Positions 8,619 to 19,881 of a stretch of 64,000 bases of DNA are shown one piece after another. The notes beneath the pieces were generated by a model. The model was not told the DNA's origin. It did not search any database and saw only the letters and a program-made list of their open reading frames with translations. Every line of letters begins with the position of its first letter. The first letter of the stretch is position 1. This stretch comes from Agapetus fuscipes (lineage: Eukaryota; Arthropoda; Insecta; Trichoptera; Glossosomatidae): the NCBI GenBank assembly GCA_951799405.1, contig OX637337.1, positions 16,490,347 to 16,554,346 of the forward strand. Reading direction: 5' to 3'. The translations under genes were made by a program, and so were the position numbers.

Positions 8619-11600
8619 CTGGAACAAAAATAAAGAAATATTATTATTATTAAACCCTATTACGATAATTTCACTTTTTTTTTCTTGTTGATTCAATTTA
8701 TTTTTATTTGCTTTAATCAAAAAACTTTGTGAATTTTATTTTTATTTTCTTAACAAAGTTATTTATGTAAAAAAAAAATTTTGAATTCACGCGCCAAAAC
8801 GCTCTTTGGATTGATTTTTCGTATGTGACGCCATTTTCTTTTTTCATCTTATAGCCATCGTAATACTAGCAGGGTCGTGGATACAAAAAAATGACATCAC
8901 GGGGGCTGGTCAAAATTTCCGAAAGTTCTGTTTCAATTGTATGTAAAATCGTAGAATTATATTTTTAACTTAAAATCAAGACCTTGTTAATTGTGCTTTT
9001 GCCAACTTCCTCTCTATTGCAAAATATACCCTTTAATGGGGTAGTCAAAAATCTTGCTATTCTTAGGTTGGTATGAGGCTGAAAACCCATACTGTAAAAA
9101 ATGGTTCACTTTGCCAATGTCAACCCTGTTTCAGGGAAGGTCGGCCAGAGTTGCAGGGCTTATGTTCATTTGAGATTGGGTTTTTTATACTGTAGGTTCG
9201 CATTGTAGGTTCACATCACAGTGGCCAACAAATCTAACTTTGAGGCTTTTTCAAAGTTTTGTGCCAGCTATGGCGAGAATTCGTCGGTCTCATTAGACCG
9301 ACATGCTTTCTTCTTTTCTTTATTCTTTCCCACCTCTATGGTGGTTGGCCACTTAGTCAGGAGAGCACCTCCCGAACAGTCTCAATACATAGTAACATCT
9401 CGAATTTAGGCCTTAAGTCAAATGTTAAGAGGCTCAGAATCACTTTGCATTTTTGTTTGTAAATTTAAAATCCTCGAGCCCTAAACCCTCACGGCTATAA
9501 TCTTTCAGGGATTTCTGAGCCTCCTTTGCTTTGTGTAAACACTTGGGAAAGTGTAGCTTCACGGGAGGGCCTTCTGCCACTCGCATCTCACATAACTTTT
9601 GCATGCGAGTCCTGTGACACATCCCCGGATGGGATGGATATACAGGGCGTGGGTCAGTGAAGAGGAAACTGACCCCTGAGAGAAGGTGTTGTAGGTTCAC
9701 ATGCGGCATGTTTAAGCGCGAACTTATACGTGTCTGCTTGTGGGAATGCATTTCATATAAATCTTAAATGTAACATATCTTTGCAACTTAGATAGATAAT
9801 CTAGACGTCACATAGCCGAGGGATATTTTGAATATTCGAAGTAAAACATGTAGAATTTATGTTACTCTTACCTAAATTTGGCAAAATTGGTCCACATTTC
9901 CGTCATCATTTTCCTAACTTTGAAGTCATCAGGCCCAGGGTTCAGTTTCTCCACTTTGATCAGCAACTCTTTTGGAATATCTTTATGTGTGAGTGTTGGT
10001 TTGAACAGATATCCAAGGTCATCAGCGTGTGCTGCTTTGCCATAAGACAAAGGAATCGACAATCTTAGTAAGTTCAGAGCGCCGTAATAGGAAAATTCAT
10101 AAAAATAGACTGGAGATCCAGAAATTGCTCGCATGCTGACCGCTGCATTGATTCCATTGATAAACATGACGTCAGACATCAAGTTGATGAAGTTATCCAA
10201 CACGTTTGAGTCACAGAAATAGAACTCCTTGATCTTTGAAGCTATTGCTTCACACTTTTCAGATCCTAGAACTGATTTCAGTTCAAATGGAATGAAAGCA
10301 GTAAAATCTGGAATCAGCATTTCTAGAGTAAGGACTTCCGGTTTTAGATCCAAAAGAGTTTGACTCAAAAACAAAACACCTTCTTTGGAGTTAAACCCGT
10401 AAATTGTAGGAACTTTGTTGAATTTCCGTTCCTGCAGAGCTTTTTCTGGTTCCATGGTGAGAAAAGCGCCGGGGGCGTCTTCTTCGACGCAAGGGCAAAA
10501 GTAAAAGTGTGTTTTTATGGAAAACGCTTCTGAAGCTGATGCAGCCACCAAATCTTCAACTGGGCAAGCTTTCATGAATGAAATAGCTTCATTTTTATCT
10601 GTTGTGTTCAACCCTAAAACTGCAGCTAATTGGAATGCATATTTTTCTGGTTCTCTCTGATATCCCCATATGTTAGTTCCTACTCCAGATTGACAGATTG
10701 CTTTTTGATATAAGCCATCTGCACTCTCACATATCATCATCAAATCCACACTGAAACTCCCAGCACTTTCGCCAAAGATTGTAATATTCTTGGGATCACC
10801 ACCAAAATTGTGAATGTTTCGGTTTACCCACTTCAATGCCATTAGTTGATCTTTCAAACCTGCATTTCCAGGGATGTCTTTTGTACACATTGAAAGGAAT
10901 CCTAAAGGTCCCAATCTGTAGTTGATGGAAACAAAAATAACATCTTTTGATACGATGAAGTCGGGGCCGTAAAAATGGGAGTTACTGGATCCTTCGGTGA
11001 ATCCTCCACCGTGTATCCAGAACATGACAGGCAGAGGACCTTTTTTTTCTTCAGGGACGAAGATATTAAGGTAGAGACAGTCTTCTGAGCCGACGTACGT
11101 CTTGAAGAGCCATTTATCTATTTGCGCACATGCTTCTCGCTCTTCTGTAGCGTCCAACACTCCTTGCCAAGGCTCAGCTGGCTGCGGATTCTGCAAAATA
11201 AAAATCAAAAAGGTACTTAACATACTAAAACAAACTATGCAATAAGATTTCACAATGCTTTGTGCGGATTCTATGTATCTTATTGGCGCTTGCATTTAAG
11301 AGTGTGTTTAAAAAAAAATCCCGTTGTTTTTAAAAATATGTTTCTTACACTTTATGGCCCAGCAAACGAGTGACATTAATCAAAAAAATTATGCATGTTA
11401 AATAATTTTTTATCTTAATTTTAAAGTTATTTTTTTTTATATAACATAAAAAATGGTGCCACAAAAAAAATATTCAAAAAAACTGTTTTTTTTTTTTTTT
11501 TGCTAGCATTTTGTTGTTTTGTATTTTGGAAATATTTTTTTTCTGTATAATTATAGAATGATACAAATTCTAGTTTGTGGTGTGATTTTTAATAGAATAA

Positions 11601-12684
11601 TGTGAATAGTTTTTGCGATAATATGAAAAAACTGATACTAATTAACTTATTTAATTCTAGAAGACAGTTTTTTCATATTATCGCAAAAACTATTCACATT
11701 ATTCTATTAAAAATCACACGACAAACTAGAATTTGTATCATTCTATAATTATGAAGAAAAAAAATATTTCCAAAATACAAAACAACAAAATGCGAGCAAA
11801 AAAAAAAAAAACGAGTTTTTTTTAATATTTTTTTGCGGCGTCATTTTTTATGTTATAAGAAAAAACTTTTAAATTTAGATATAAAATAATTTAACACGCA
11901 TGATTTTTTTCATTAATGTCACTCGTTTGCTAAGGCCGTAAAGTATAATAAACAAATTTTTAAAAACAACGGGATTTTTTTTTAACACAGCCTTAAGGCA
12001 ACCTGCGTCAGCCATACCGTAAGCTGATGATGACCGAGCGGACAAGGTGATGGACACTTCTTCGTCTTCTTATCTGAGATTTGTTTATTCCGGAGCTCGA
12101 ATGTGATGCAGAATACCAGCTGTTTTTCCATCTTTTGGGGGGTCGGCCTAGACGCTGGCTTTCTGATATTTCGTGTGCAATGATTCGAGTTAACCTACCT
12201 AGTACCTACATTTACTCACGCAGTCTATACTTGGTAACATCAGCACCGTCTCTTCTTCCTACTCCATCTGACTATGTCCTCATTGTGGACTATTAATTAC
12301 TAATGTAATTCCTATTAGTGTCTGATCAAGTAAAAATAGTTTGCTGAATTTCATTCCTCTTCATAATTTGATGTATTTTAATAAAAAGCTCACAAGCATA
12401 GCAGTGTTTGGGAATATGTTTGTCAATAAAGGTTTTAAGATTTTAAGTAACTTAATTAAGTAAATGCGTACTTATAAATTATTTTATTGTAAGATTTGCA
12501 ACGAGTTAGGTACTACTACAAAAAATACCTTGAATCTCAATTCTCCCACAGGCGGTTTCGCGTAGGGAATCCCCAAGAACTTTTTGTATTTGAATCCATC
12601 ATCTGTGATATCACTGCATCCTCTCAAGACACCTTGGTCAACTCGTACTTCCAGTTCTGACATTTTCCCGGGATATACCTTCAT
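8462..12684 (-). CDS. Carboxylesterase (alpha-esterase type), complete, 3 exons
   Basis: A serine hydrolase of the carboxyl/cholinesterase family, 543 codons (family norm 530-560). Exons are 12529-12684, 9872-11190 and 8462-8618; the phases fit at both junctions. The N-terminus has no signal peptide, so the enzyme is probably cytosolic, as for insect intracellular or dietary esterases. Motifs are FLGIPYAKPPVGELRF near residue 37, the oxyanion hole HGGG (112-115), the nucleophile Ser194 in GESAG, acid Glu322 in FNSKEG, His440 in AAHADD, and the C-terminal SNPTP...LWEPAT segment. The start is either Met1 or Met8 (MSELEVRV); the second has the better context and matches typical family N-termini. 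All catalytic residues are intact, so it should be active. The substrate is unknown (xenobiotic or dietary esters are likely for this clade). It lies tandem to a headless relative downstream. Confidence 0.92.
8619..9871. other. Esterase 2 intron 2
   Basis: About 8770-9050 resembles the interior of the hAT-like element at 61761-62270 (shared CTTATAGCCA...AATACTAGCAG). An R1 copy spans 9066-9800 and is split by insertion 9217-9688. Confidence 0.6.
9217..9688 (-). mobile_element. 472-bp insertion with 14-bp target duplication
   Basis: TTGTAGGTTCACAT is repeated perfectly at 9203-9216 and 9689-9702, inside an R1 copy. The insert is unrelated to R1. On the minus strand it has an open stretch ending at 9440 (MCHRTRMQKLCEMRVAEGPP, then HFPKCLHKAKEAQKSLKDYS), an AATAAA at 9319-9324 and an 8-bp hairpin GTCGGTCT/AGACCGAC at 9282-9301. 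A retrocopied transcript fragment is one reading, but there is no poly(A) tract. The protein is not recognised. Confidence 0.6.
9872..11190 (-). CDS. Esterase 2 exon 2 (catalytic)
   Basis: The acceptor CAG is at 11191-11193 and the donor GTAAGA at 9866-9871. The exon starts NPQPAEPWQGV and holds the oxyanion hole and the full catalytic triad. The frame stays open upstream of the acceptor only because it reads through intron. Confidence 0.93.
11300..11992. mobile_element. 693-bp near-perfect palindrome flanked by TTAA
   Basis: The two arms of about 345 bp mirror each other around 11646 and differ at few positions. Both ends carry TGTGTT, an A run and TCCCGTTGTTTTTAAAAAT. TTAA sits on each side (11296-11299 and 11993-11996), as for piggyBac-type target sites. 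There is no coding capacity. It lies in intron 1 of esterase 2. Confidence 0.8.
11993..12528. other. Rest of esterase 2 intron 1
   Basis: A tRNA-like head (GACCGAGCGGACAAGG) occurs at about 12028. The remainder is AT-rich with no recognised feature. Confidence 0.4.
12529..12684 (-). CDS. Esterase 2 exon 1
   Basis: From ATG to the donor GTATTT at 12523-12528. It encodes the N-terminal beta strands and the GIPYAKPPVG motif, ending in phase 0 after LRFK. Confidence 0.88.
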
Positions 12685-13332
12685 GAAATAAAAAGTAGTT
12701 AAATAAGTTGTAGCACTTGAAGTTAATATCCAAGATATTATTTTACGTACCTAATAAAAAAAGTGAACGCACTGATGTTGTCTGTTACAAAACTACAACG
12801 GCAATGTGATAAAATGTAGAAGCATTGATTTGTTTCGACTTTAATCCAATTAAATCTGATATTATGGAAGATATTGCCCTAGATATTATACGAAAACAGC
12901 AGATCGAAACAAAAACGACACATAGACAATATGGCTTGTGGAGAATCAAAAGCGGAAATATATTTTTTTAATGAGATAAAAACTTCATTATGGATACACA
13001 GAAAAGGATATTGTATTTCTACATTTTAAATCATTTCACATTTTTTGGAAAAACCTGAAATTACCACCTTCGGTTGTTATTACATGCTTTATACCTACCT
13101 ATAGTAATCTCTGTTGTAGGATGAAGTGGGCTTATAGGAAAACAAGGGATAAAAATAACTGGTACCTAATTATTAGAAGAGGCCTATATCTATAGACGTG
13201 AAAAGATATATGAAGTAAAATAAGGCTTCAAATGGCAGTATTATTCAGGAACAGTAAATTCATGGGTAATCCACCGTCTAAAGTGTTTTGTTTTGAGTAT
13301 GCAAAATCAAACTTTAATTCGTCGATCATCTA
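12685..13332. other. Upstream of esterase 2: no gene seen
   Basis: AT-rich sequence. It would contain the esterase 2 promoter and any 5' UTR exon, but no clear TATA or initiator could be assigned. Confidence 0.4.
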
Positions 13333-13667
13333 CAGGGCCGGATTTTAAGGGCGGTTCGAGCGGTACAACTTAGGGGGCCCCCACAGGGCCAACAAAACTC
13401 TTATATTTTTATCAGTGAAGGTCTTTCCGTGCATTTGTGACCAAAGGGGTCCCCGATGACAGCCTTAATAGAAATTAGTTTACAAGCATTACAACAAAAT
13501 ATCTTTGGGGTGTAAGTCTTATGAGGCATACGCTACCAAGGGCTAAAGCTAAAAAATATTGTCTGCCCCCAAAAGGGGGGGGGGGATTTTCATGGAGGGG
13601 AGGGGGCATATAGGGGGCCCGAGCTTTACCCCGCACCAGGACCCCCAGAGGGGTTAATCCGGGCCTG
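13333..13667. mobile_element. hAT-type MITE, G-rich interior
   Basis: The ends are CAGGGCCGGATTTTAAGG and TTAATCCGGGCCTG, with a perfect 8-bp duplication ATCATCTA at 13325-13332 and 13668-13675. The interior has long G runs near 13568-13620. A related end (CGCCCTTAATCCGGGCCTG) occurs at 15587-15605. Confidence 0.85.
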
Positions 13668-13675
13668 ATCATCTA

Positions 13676-13930
13676 TGTCGGTGCTATGGCCGAGGGGGCC
13701 AAGTGGCCGATCTTTCTAGCGTATTTGGAATAGAATTTAACGTTGGTTCGATCCCCGCTTGGGTCACTTGACCATAATTTTGACCCTGGTTCAACAGATG
13801 TTATTGGGTAATTATTAATTAATAATTCATTAACATAGACAATAATGAATTATTAATCGATGATATTGATACCTGTTTCTGGCCAGGCAGAATAGGTTGG
13901 TGAATTACATTCCTCTTCACAAATCCATTA
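13676..13930 (+). mobile_element. R4 tRNA-Leu-like SINE
   Basis: The head GCTATGGCCGAGGGGGCCAA resembles a tRNA-Leu A-box region, and GGTTCGATCCC is the B box. The body has ATTAATTAATAATTCATTAA-like repeats and ends near CAGGCAGAATAGGTTGGTGA. It begins immediately after the hAT duplication. Confidence 0.75.
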
Positions 13931-14374
13931 AAAAAAACATTCCGAATACGACTGAATATTTAAACATGTCGTTTTTTATTTAATTTATTGTGTCTTTAAC
14001 AATGTCTGCGTGACACTGACGAGCCTCAGAATCGGGTTTGTTCTCCGGTATGGTCTAAGACCATACTGGAAAGTGACACGCGATTCGGGAAGAATTGCGT
14101 CTCTAAAATAATATATATATCTCAATGGTCTATAATCTATAATGTACCTAAGTTGCAAAGATATACTATATTTAAGATTTATATAAAATGTATTCTCACA
14201 AGCACACACGTACCTATAAGTTCACGCTTAAACATGCCGCATGTGAACCTACAATATAAAACCCAATCTCAAAATAGCAAAAATAGTAAATAATAGTCAT
14301 TATAATGTACTTGTCCATTTGAAGTAATTAAAACCTTACTTTGTCAAAACGTGTCATTTATCACTCCCTTCGAT

Positions 14375-14645
14375 CTAATCTAATCTAATCTAATCTAATC
14401 TTATATAAATTGCAAAGATATGTTACATTGGAGATTCACATAACATGCGCATTCCCACAACCAGACACGTACAAGTTCGCGCTTGCACATGCCTCATGTG
14501 AACCCACAACATAAAAACCCAATCTCAAATGGTCATACACCCTGCAACTCTTGCCGTCCTTCCCTGAAACAGGGGTGACATTGGCAAAGTGAACAATTTT
14601 TTTTACAGTATGGGTGGTCAGCCTCATACCAACCTATAAGTCAAG
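14375..14645 (-). repeat. R1 repeat, full copy with (TCTAA)n end
   Basis: It starts with a run of TCTAA units and ends CATACCAACCTATAAGTCAAGG. A second partial R1 lies at about 14130-14275, and a third at about 14855-14945. Confidence 0.82.
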
Positions 14646-14652
14646 GAATTGT

Positions 14653-14795
14653 CGGAAACCTTGACGGTATTGAATTTTGGGTTTGAAATAAATACCGAGA
14701 CGAGAAATCATTTCTGCCAACCTCGGCGGGAATCTAACCCGAGTTTTTGGCATGGAATGCAAGCACTCTACGCACTGAACTATCAATCGGACCGG
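14653..14795 (-). mobile_element. R2 SINE head fragment
   Basis: The head of R2 with degenerate A and B boxes (complement of AGTTCAGTGCGTAGAGTGC). The rest of the body is missing. Confidence 0.65.
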
Positions 14796-15056
14796 CTTTC
14801 ACTTGTTGCATGTGCACAAACAAAATAAAAGATCAATTCTTTAATGAGCATAACACAGGAAACTTTTTCCGGCCTTCCCCGAAGCAGGAGTGAGCTTGGC
14901 AAAGCTAACCAGTTTTACAGTATAGTTGGTCAGCCTCATAACAGCAAAGGACGTAAAAAGATTAGAATTTTTAGTCAAAAATATATTTTAATTATATATC
15001 TTTCTTTAAAAAAATATTTTATTATCAGAGCTCCAAAAATGAACTCACGCATGTAA

Positions 15057-17699
15057 AACAAAATGCAAATTATTATTGATGTTCACAACTGTGTATCTAC
15101 ATATTTTTTCTAAAATATTTATTATTAGAATTTGTATTGTTTTTACTCGCTTGGCGACCATGACAAAGGATCGTTTTAAAACCATCGGAGCCTCTTGTCT
15201 CGCCGCCAGGATGTAACAATAGCAAAGTTTATTGGCATAATGCTGAAAGGTGTATTATAAGACACGTACGAGTTGTAAAATAACTCACTTTCGGTGCTTT
15301 CAATGCCGCTGCTTTTTTCTTAATTTTTTCGAAGAAACTTTTTTTTCTCCATTATTGGAGACTTTGCTTGGAATTTTTGGCACCTATTCAGGTCGTTGGG
15401 GGCCCCTGAAGATTCCCTATGAGAAACTTTTATTTCTCAACTATCCATGTCTTTGTCTGTACGAAACGTTGCTTGTCAAGTCAAAAACGGTCAAAAGCAA
15501 CATAAATACATAACTTTTCAGGATTTGTTCAGTCTTTGGGGGCCCTTCTGGACGCGGGGGCCCTGGTTCGGTCGTACCGCTCGAACCGCCCTTAATCCGG
15601 GCCTGCGTACGATTCTCGACCCTGCAGATGGTAAATGTCAGGTCTCACCTCATGTGGCAGGGTGTTCGAACCGTAACAGCTTCATATAAAATTCATGCCC
15701 ACAAGCGGACACATAAACATATAAGGTCGTGCTTATACATGCCGCATATAGGTAAGCTTAAGCATTCAAACCCAAAACTCAAATAAACATATGCCCTGCA
15801 ACTGTATTGGCAAAGTGAACCAAGTTTTTACAGCATAGGTGGTTAACCTTATACCCACCTATAAGCCAAGTAACTGTTTGAGGTTGTTTATTAAAATATC
15901 TTGGATTATTTTCCTTTCAAGCCTTTTGTTTTCTTTTGTAAAAAATAAAGCTATATTTTAGAGTATTTCGATAAATAAATTCGATGAATTTTAGCACTAT
16001 TAACAATTTTTATTTGACTCAACGCATAAAATATATTTATTTTCATCTGAACAGGGTTGGAAGTCTCATCCCCACGGTAATTCCTACCTACCAAATATCG
16101 GTAATATTTGTATGAAGACTAATCAGCTGTTCACTTGCGTCCATCTTGGATTGGATTGACAGGTCTTCATACCCCCCATACAAAGTTGATATTTGAAATT
16201 AAAAAATGGTTCCATTTCTGACAATGCGCATTTGCATTTCAACACGGTTATCCGTTACGTAATGACCATTACGCAACGGGCTGTAGAAATGTATGACATT
16301 GTGATTGCGTTAGCCGTTTTGTATTTAGTAAATTACCAAATGGGAGTAGAAAAAATATTTTATAATATGTAGGTATTTCAGAACACGTACCTACTCACCT
16401 GACCTGATAACCCTCTCAAATTTTCCCGAATTCGAATGTCAATATTGGTGCAACCTTTTACTTCCAAATTTGAATTTGACGTTTATTTGCGCGGGGTTTT
16501 TGGCAAAAGCTGCTGTTAAAAATAAAAACCGCTTCAAACAACAATAATTATAATTAAAATTACTTTGAAATTATGATAACATGATGACTTTACTAATTAT
16601 ATTAGATAGCGCATGTAGAGCTGTTTATCTCGAGAGAAATATTGTAGAACTGAAAGCAATTGAGACTGAGAGACAGAAATACAGTAGGTATAATATAATC
16701 TGGAACGTCACAATGTTATTTATGTAAATACTACGTAAGTAGGAAGTAAGTACTTAGTTGATGTTAGATTAAAATAAAAGTAGCTATATTATGTTTCTAT
16801 TTCGGAACATTTATGAATTGGGAACTTTTTTCTCGGTAAGCCAACGTATTTTGTATTGATTGGCGTCCTAAGAAACCAATAACAAAATTTGTTTGCCTTA
16901 TCCCTAGCAACCCGGCTTGGTAATGACACAATTTTGTCTCATCAAATTATGACAGGAGAGCAGCGATAGATACTCAGAAAATCACTACCTACTATCTAAG
17001 TTGGTAAATCACTTGTATTCAAATCCTCAAGGGTTAAATCCTCTCCAAGAGTACCATAAATTATTTCATGTTTCAGTGTTTATTTTCAATCCTAAAAGTC
17101 ATAGAACCGGCAAGGTAACTTGAAAACAAGGAAACCTTTCGAAACAAGGCTCGCCCCCTTACTTGTAAAATTAAATAGGTTCTACTCCCCGCATGCGATT
17201 CCTTTGAAGAAAAAACCGTAAGAAGTTGTAAAATATGTGCATCTTAAATTATTGCTTTTTTTATTTGCCTAGTCATTAGCTCCGCTCGCGCTGGTAGATT
17301 GTTTGCATTCAAAGCTAGAGGCGCAGGATTCAATTCCACTAAAGGTGTTCCTTATTTTTGATTTGTATGAGGCTGACCAACGGTATACTGTGAGAAATAG
17401 TTTACTTTTACCAATGCCCCCACTATTTTAGGGACAGATCAAAGAAAAGATGTTCATTTGAAGTTTAGGTTTTTTTTGCAAGTACCTACCCGTGCAGCAT
17501 TTGCAAGAATTTGTACTGGACCATTGAGTAATAACATAAAGGAGCAGAAACCAACTGCACTCTGCATTGATACATACTATAGACCACATTTGTCTCACAT
17601 TGTCAAACGTTGCAGTGGTGTAGTCATACAAAACTTGTTTTTACGTGTCAAATTCTATGTTTTCTTGCTTCTAGCATTTTTGTATATTGACACCCAATA
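15057..17699. other. Gene-free stretch between esterase 2 and transporter, part 1
   Basis: It holds a hAT-like end at 15540-15605, a minus R1 at about 15670-15870, and a repeat at about 16055-16185 shared with 24775-24900 (TATTTGTATGAAGACTAATC). A repeat at about 16190-16365 is shared with 29040-29220 and partly 26340-26460. An R6 motif lies near 16900 and an R2 3' fragment at about 17105-17225. No gene was recognised. Confidence 0.55.
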
Positions 17700-18024
17700 A
17701 AACTAAGCTACACATATAGTGTAACTTCTGGCCGCGTTATCCCCGAAGGGGTCGCATGTGGCGAGTTGAACCTATTTATTTTTACAGGTAAGGGGGCCGG
17801 CCTTACGCCAACCACTTCAGTTGAAGTGGGGGTATCCCAGCTCCCGAGGGGGCTGGTACTCATTTCTTGTGAAGGCTGAGTAAACCTTGCCGGTATTTTT
17901 ATTATGGGGTTTGAAATAAACACCGAAATAGGAAATCATTTCTGACACCCTCCTCGGTGGGATTCGAACCTGAGCTCACGGGGTAGAATGCAAGCACTCT
18001 ACCAACTGAGCTATCGACCGGACT
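17700..18024 (-). mobile_element. R2 tRNA-derived SINE, full length
   Basis: The pol III A box (TAGCTCAGTTGGTAGAGTGC, as complement) and B box (GGTTCGAATCC) lie at the right end. The body includes the CCACTTCA/TGAAGTGG hairpin and CTTACCTGTAAAAATAAATA. The 3' end is GTAGCTTAGTT. This is one of the best-preserved copies. Confidence 0.88.
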
Positions 18025-18277
18025 CACATGCTATAATGTCTTAAAATAATGCCTTTTCATTTAAAATATGTATTTTTTCTTAATTACAAGATTTATAACG
18101 CATGCGTACCATGTTGGGACTAATTTGAAAATAGTACGCACGCGGCAATGTTGCCACCTTTCTAGGAACATTTTACATTTGCTCGGGTTTTTTTGTACAC
18201 ATGAAAATGCAAAATATTTCCTAGTCCACAGATATCATAAGTCAATGTACTGGACCCATGTGAATAGAAAAAAGGTA

Positions 18278-18386
18278 TTTATTTAAAATGAAAATTACAC
18301 TTTTTTTTAAAAGTGAACTAAAACTGTGTATTTAAAAAAAAAATACAATGGACTTTCACTGTGTGAACCACCAAACCCTGACAAGT
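18278..18386 (+). mobile_element. Fold-back retroelement family, 5'-truncated copy
   Basis: It is flanked by a perfect 14-bp duplication ATAGAAAAAAGGTA at 18264-18277 and 18387-18400. It ends with the family 3' terminus CAATGGACTTTCACTGTGTG then AACCACCAAACCCTGACAA, as in 21970-22254 and 38224-38451. Confidence 0.75.
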
Positions 18387-18400
18387 ATAGAAAAAAGGTA

Positions 18401-19881
18401 CCTATATTAATAGAAAAAAAATAGATAGCAGAAATAAGCAGTAAAAAAATATGTTTATTGAAAAATACATTATACAAAGGCACTTCTTACAGTTCATTAA
18501 AATATTTCCTTAATTAAATCTAAATACAATCTATTCCTACGTACTAACGTAGGTACTAAATCTATTTATTTACATTTTGCCTTTTATAAATTATAAATGT
18601 ATGAGGAACTATAAAATAACAGAATGGCAATACTTAGTAATGGACTAAACGCAATTTTGAATATAGATCTTTTTTCTTGGTGGGCAAACATCACACTTGT
18701 ATGCGACTAGGGTGCTTAGGATACGACAACAAAATATTCGTTTTCATTTTCTCTAGCGACCCGGCCGTGTGAGGTCACAATTTTGTCTATATGCCAGACC
18801 CAGTTACTCTACGGGCAGATGATTTTTTTTAGTCGTGCAAAGAGCAAACTTAAAAATTAAATAATATTTTTTTGTGATTCGTTCTGTGAACCTACTTACT
18901 TCTACAAAAAGTTGAACAAACTTCGCTTTAATTTTCCAAATCTCACCTTGGTTACTAAAAAAGTTAAACAAAAAATTCCATGTTTTTCATTACAGCATAG
19001 AGTACTTTATTTAGAAAAATTCAATTTCCTGTTTTTTTTAAAAAAAACCTTGGTTAGTTTTTGAATTATTGATTTGCAGTTTGAACTTTGTTTTTAATTG
19101 AGCTATAATAATTATATAATAAAGGAAAATACATCTTTACCCCATGGGTCCGTAGTGTAGTGGGTTTGATTCCTGACTGAACACAAGAATAAAACATTTG
19201 ATTTTATCAATATCAAACACCAAAACAGCAATTTCTCAAGAAACTCCCAGTTGCCTTGAGGTTGGATGAATCTTTTACGAACAGTCAATGACATAGACAC
19301 TTACATAGACAATACAACGGAGAGCATACCTATTTGAAAATTAATTATTATTTCTGTGCTCTGTTGATAATCAAACCCACTGCCTTCCGATATTGAATCC
19401 AAAGTGCTCATTATAATTTGTATCCTAGACCTAGGGTGCCGCAGCATCAGCTTTCGCAGCATTGTTATCAAAATTTAGGACTACATAAGTCCATATGTGA
19501 GCAGCTAAGTGTGAAAAACCACAAACTCTGCCACACCAGGAAGGCCCAGGGTTCAAACTTCCGAGAGGACTGTGGAGGACCTTAAACGGGGTCCACACCA
19601 AGCAAGAGCATTGTAACTTCCTGCTTTATAGATGGCGATTAGCTCCATCTCCAGGATGCGACTATGAGTAGAGAACCAGACGTTCAGCACATAGTGGAGG
19701 AGTGCCCCACCAGAAGACACCTGCCTGGTCTGAAAGACCTATACGAAGCCACGCCAGGAGCAGGGAAGTATATGCAGAGTTTGTATCACCACCTGTGACA
19801 CGCCTCAATAATAAAAAAAATCACTACTTTTGTCAGCAATACGCAAAGTTAGTACAGCATTGATTATGAATATGTTATAAA
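18401..19881. other. Gene-free stretch, part 2
   Basis: It contains an R6 motif at about 18750-18795, AT-rich sequence, a degenerate tRNA-like head near 19140, and a LINE remnant at about 19565-19800. Confidence 0.5.
19565..19800 (+). pseudogene. LINE C-terminal remnant
   Basis: A plus frame ends REPDVQHIVEECPTRRHLPG then LKDLYEATPGAGKYMQSLYH before a TGA. That matches the C-terminal HIV..CP.RR zinc-knuckle-like end of non-LTR reverse transcriptases. A second copy is at 26485-26690. Confidence 0.6.

Noticed and set aside
9868..11295. Reading the esterase catalytic exon as a single-exon gene with its start at 11295
   Set aside because: The part above 11190 reads through an intron (TTTTATTTTGCAG acceptor), and a proper first exon with GIPYAKPPVG exists at 12529-12684.
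14375..14402. Telomere-like repeat (TTAGA versus insect TTAGG)
   Set aside because: The repeat is short, has A in place of the final G, and always lies at the end of an R1 copy; it is the element's own simple-repeat end.
15245..15605. A second complete hAT element paired with 13333
   Set aside because: Only the right end at 15587-15605 is convincing; no matching left end or 8-bp duplication was found.
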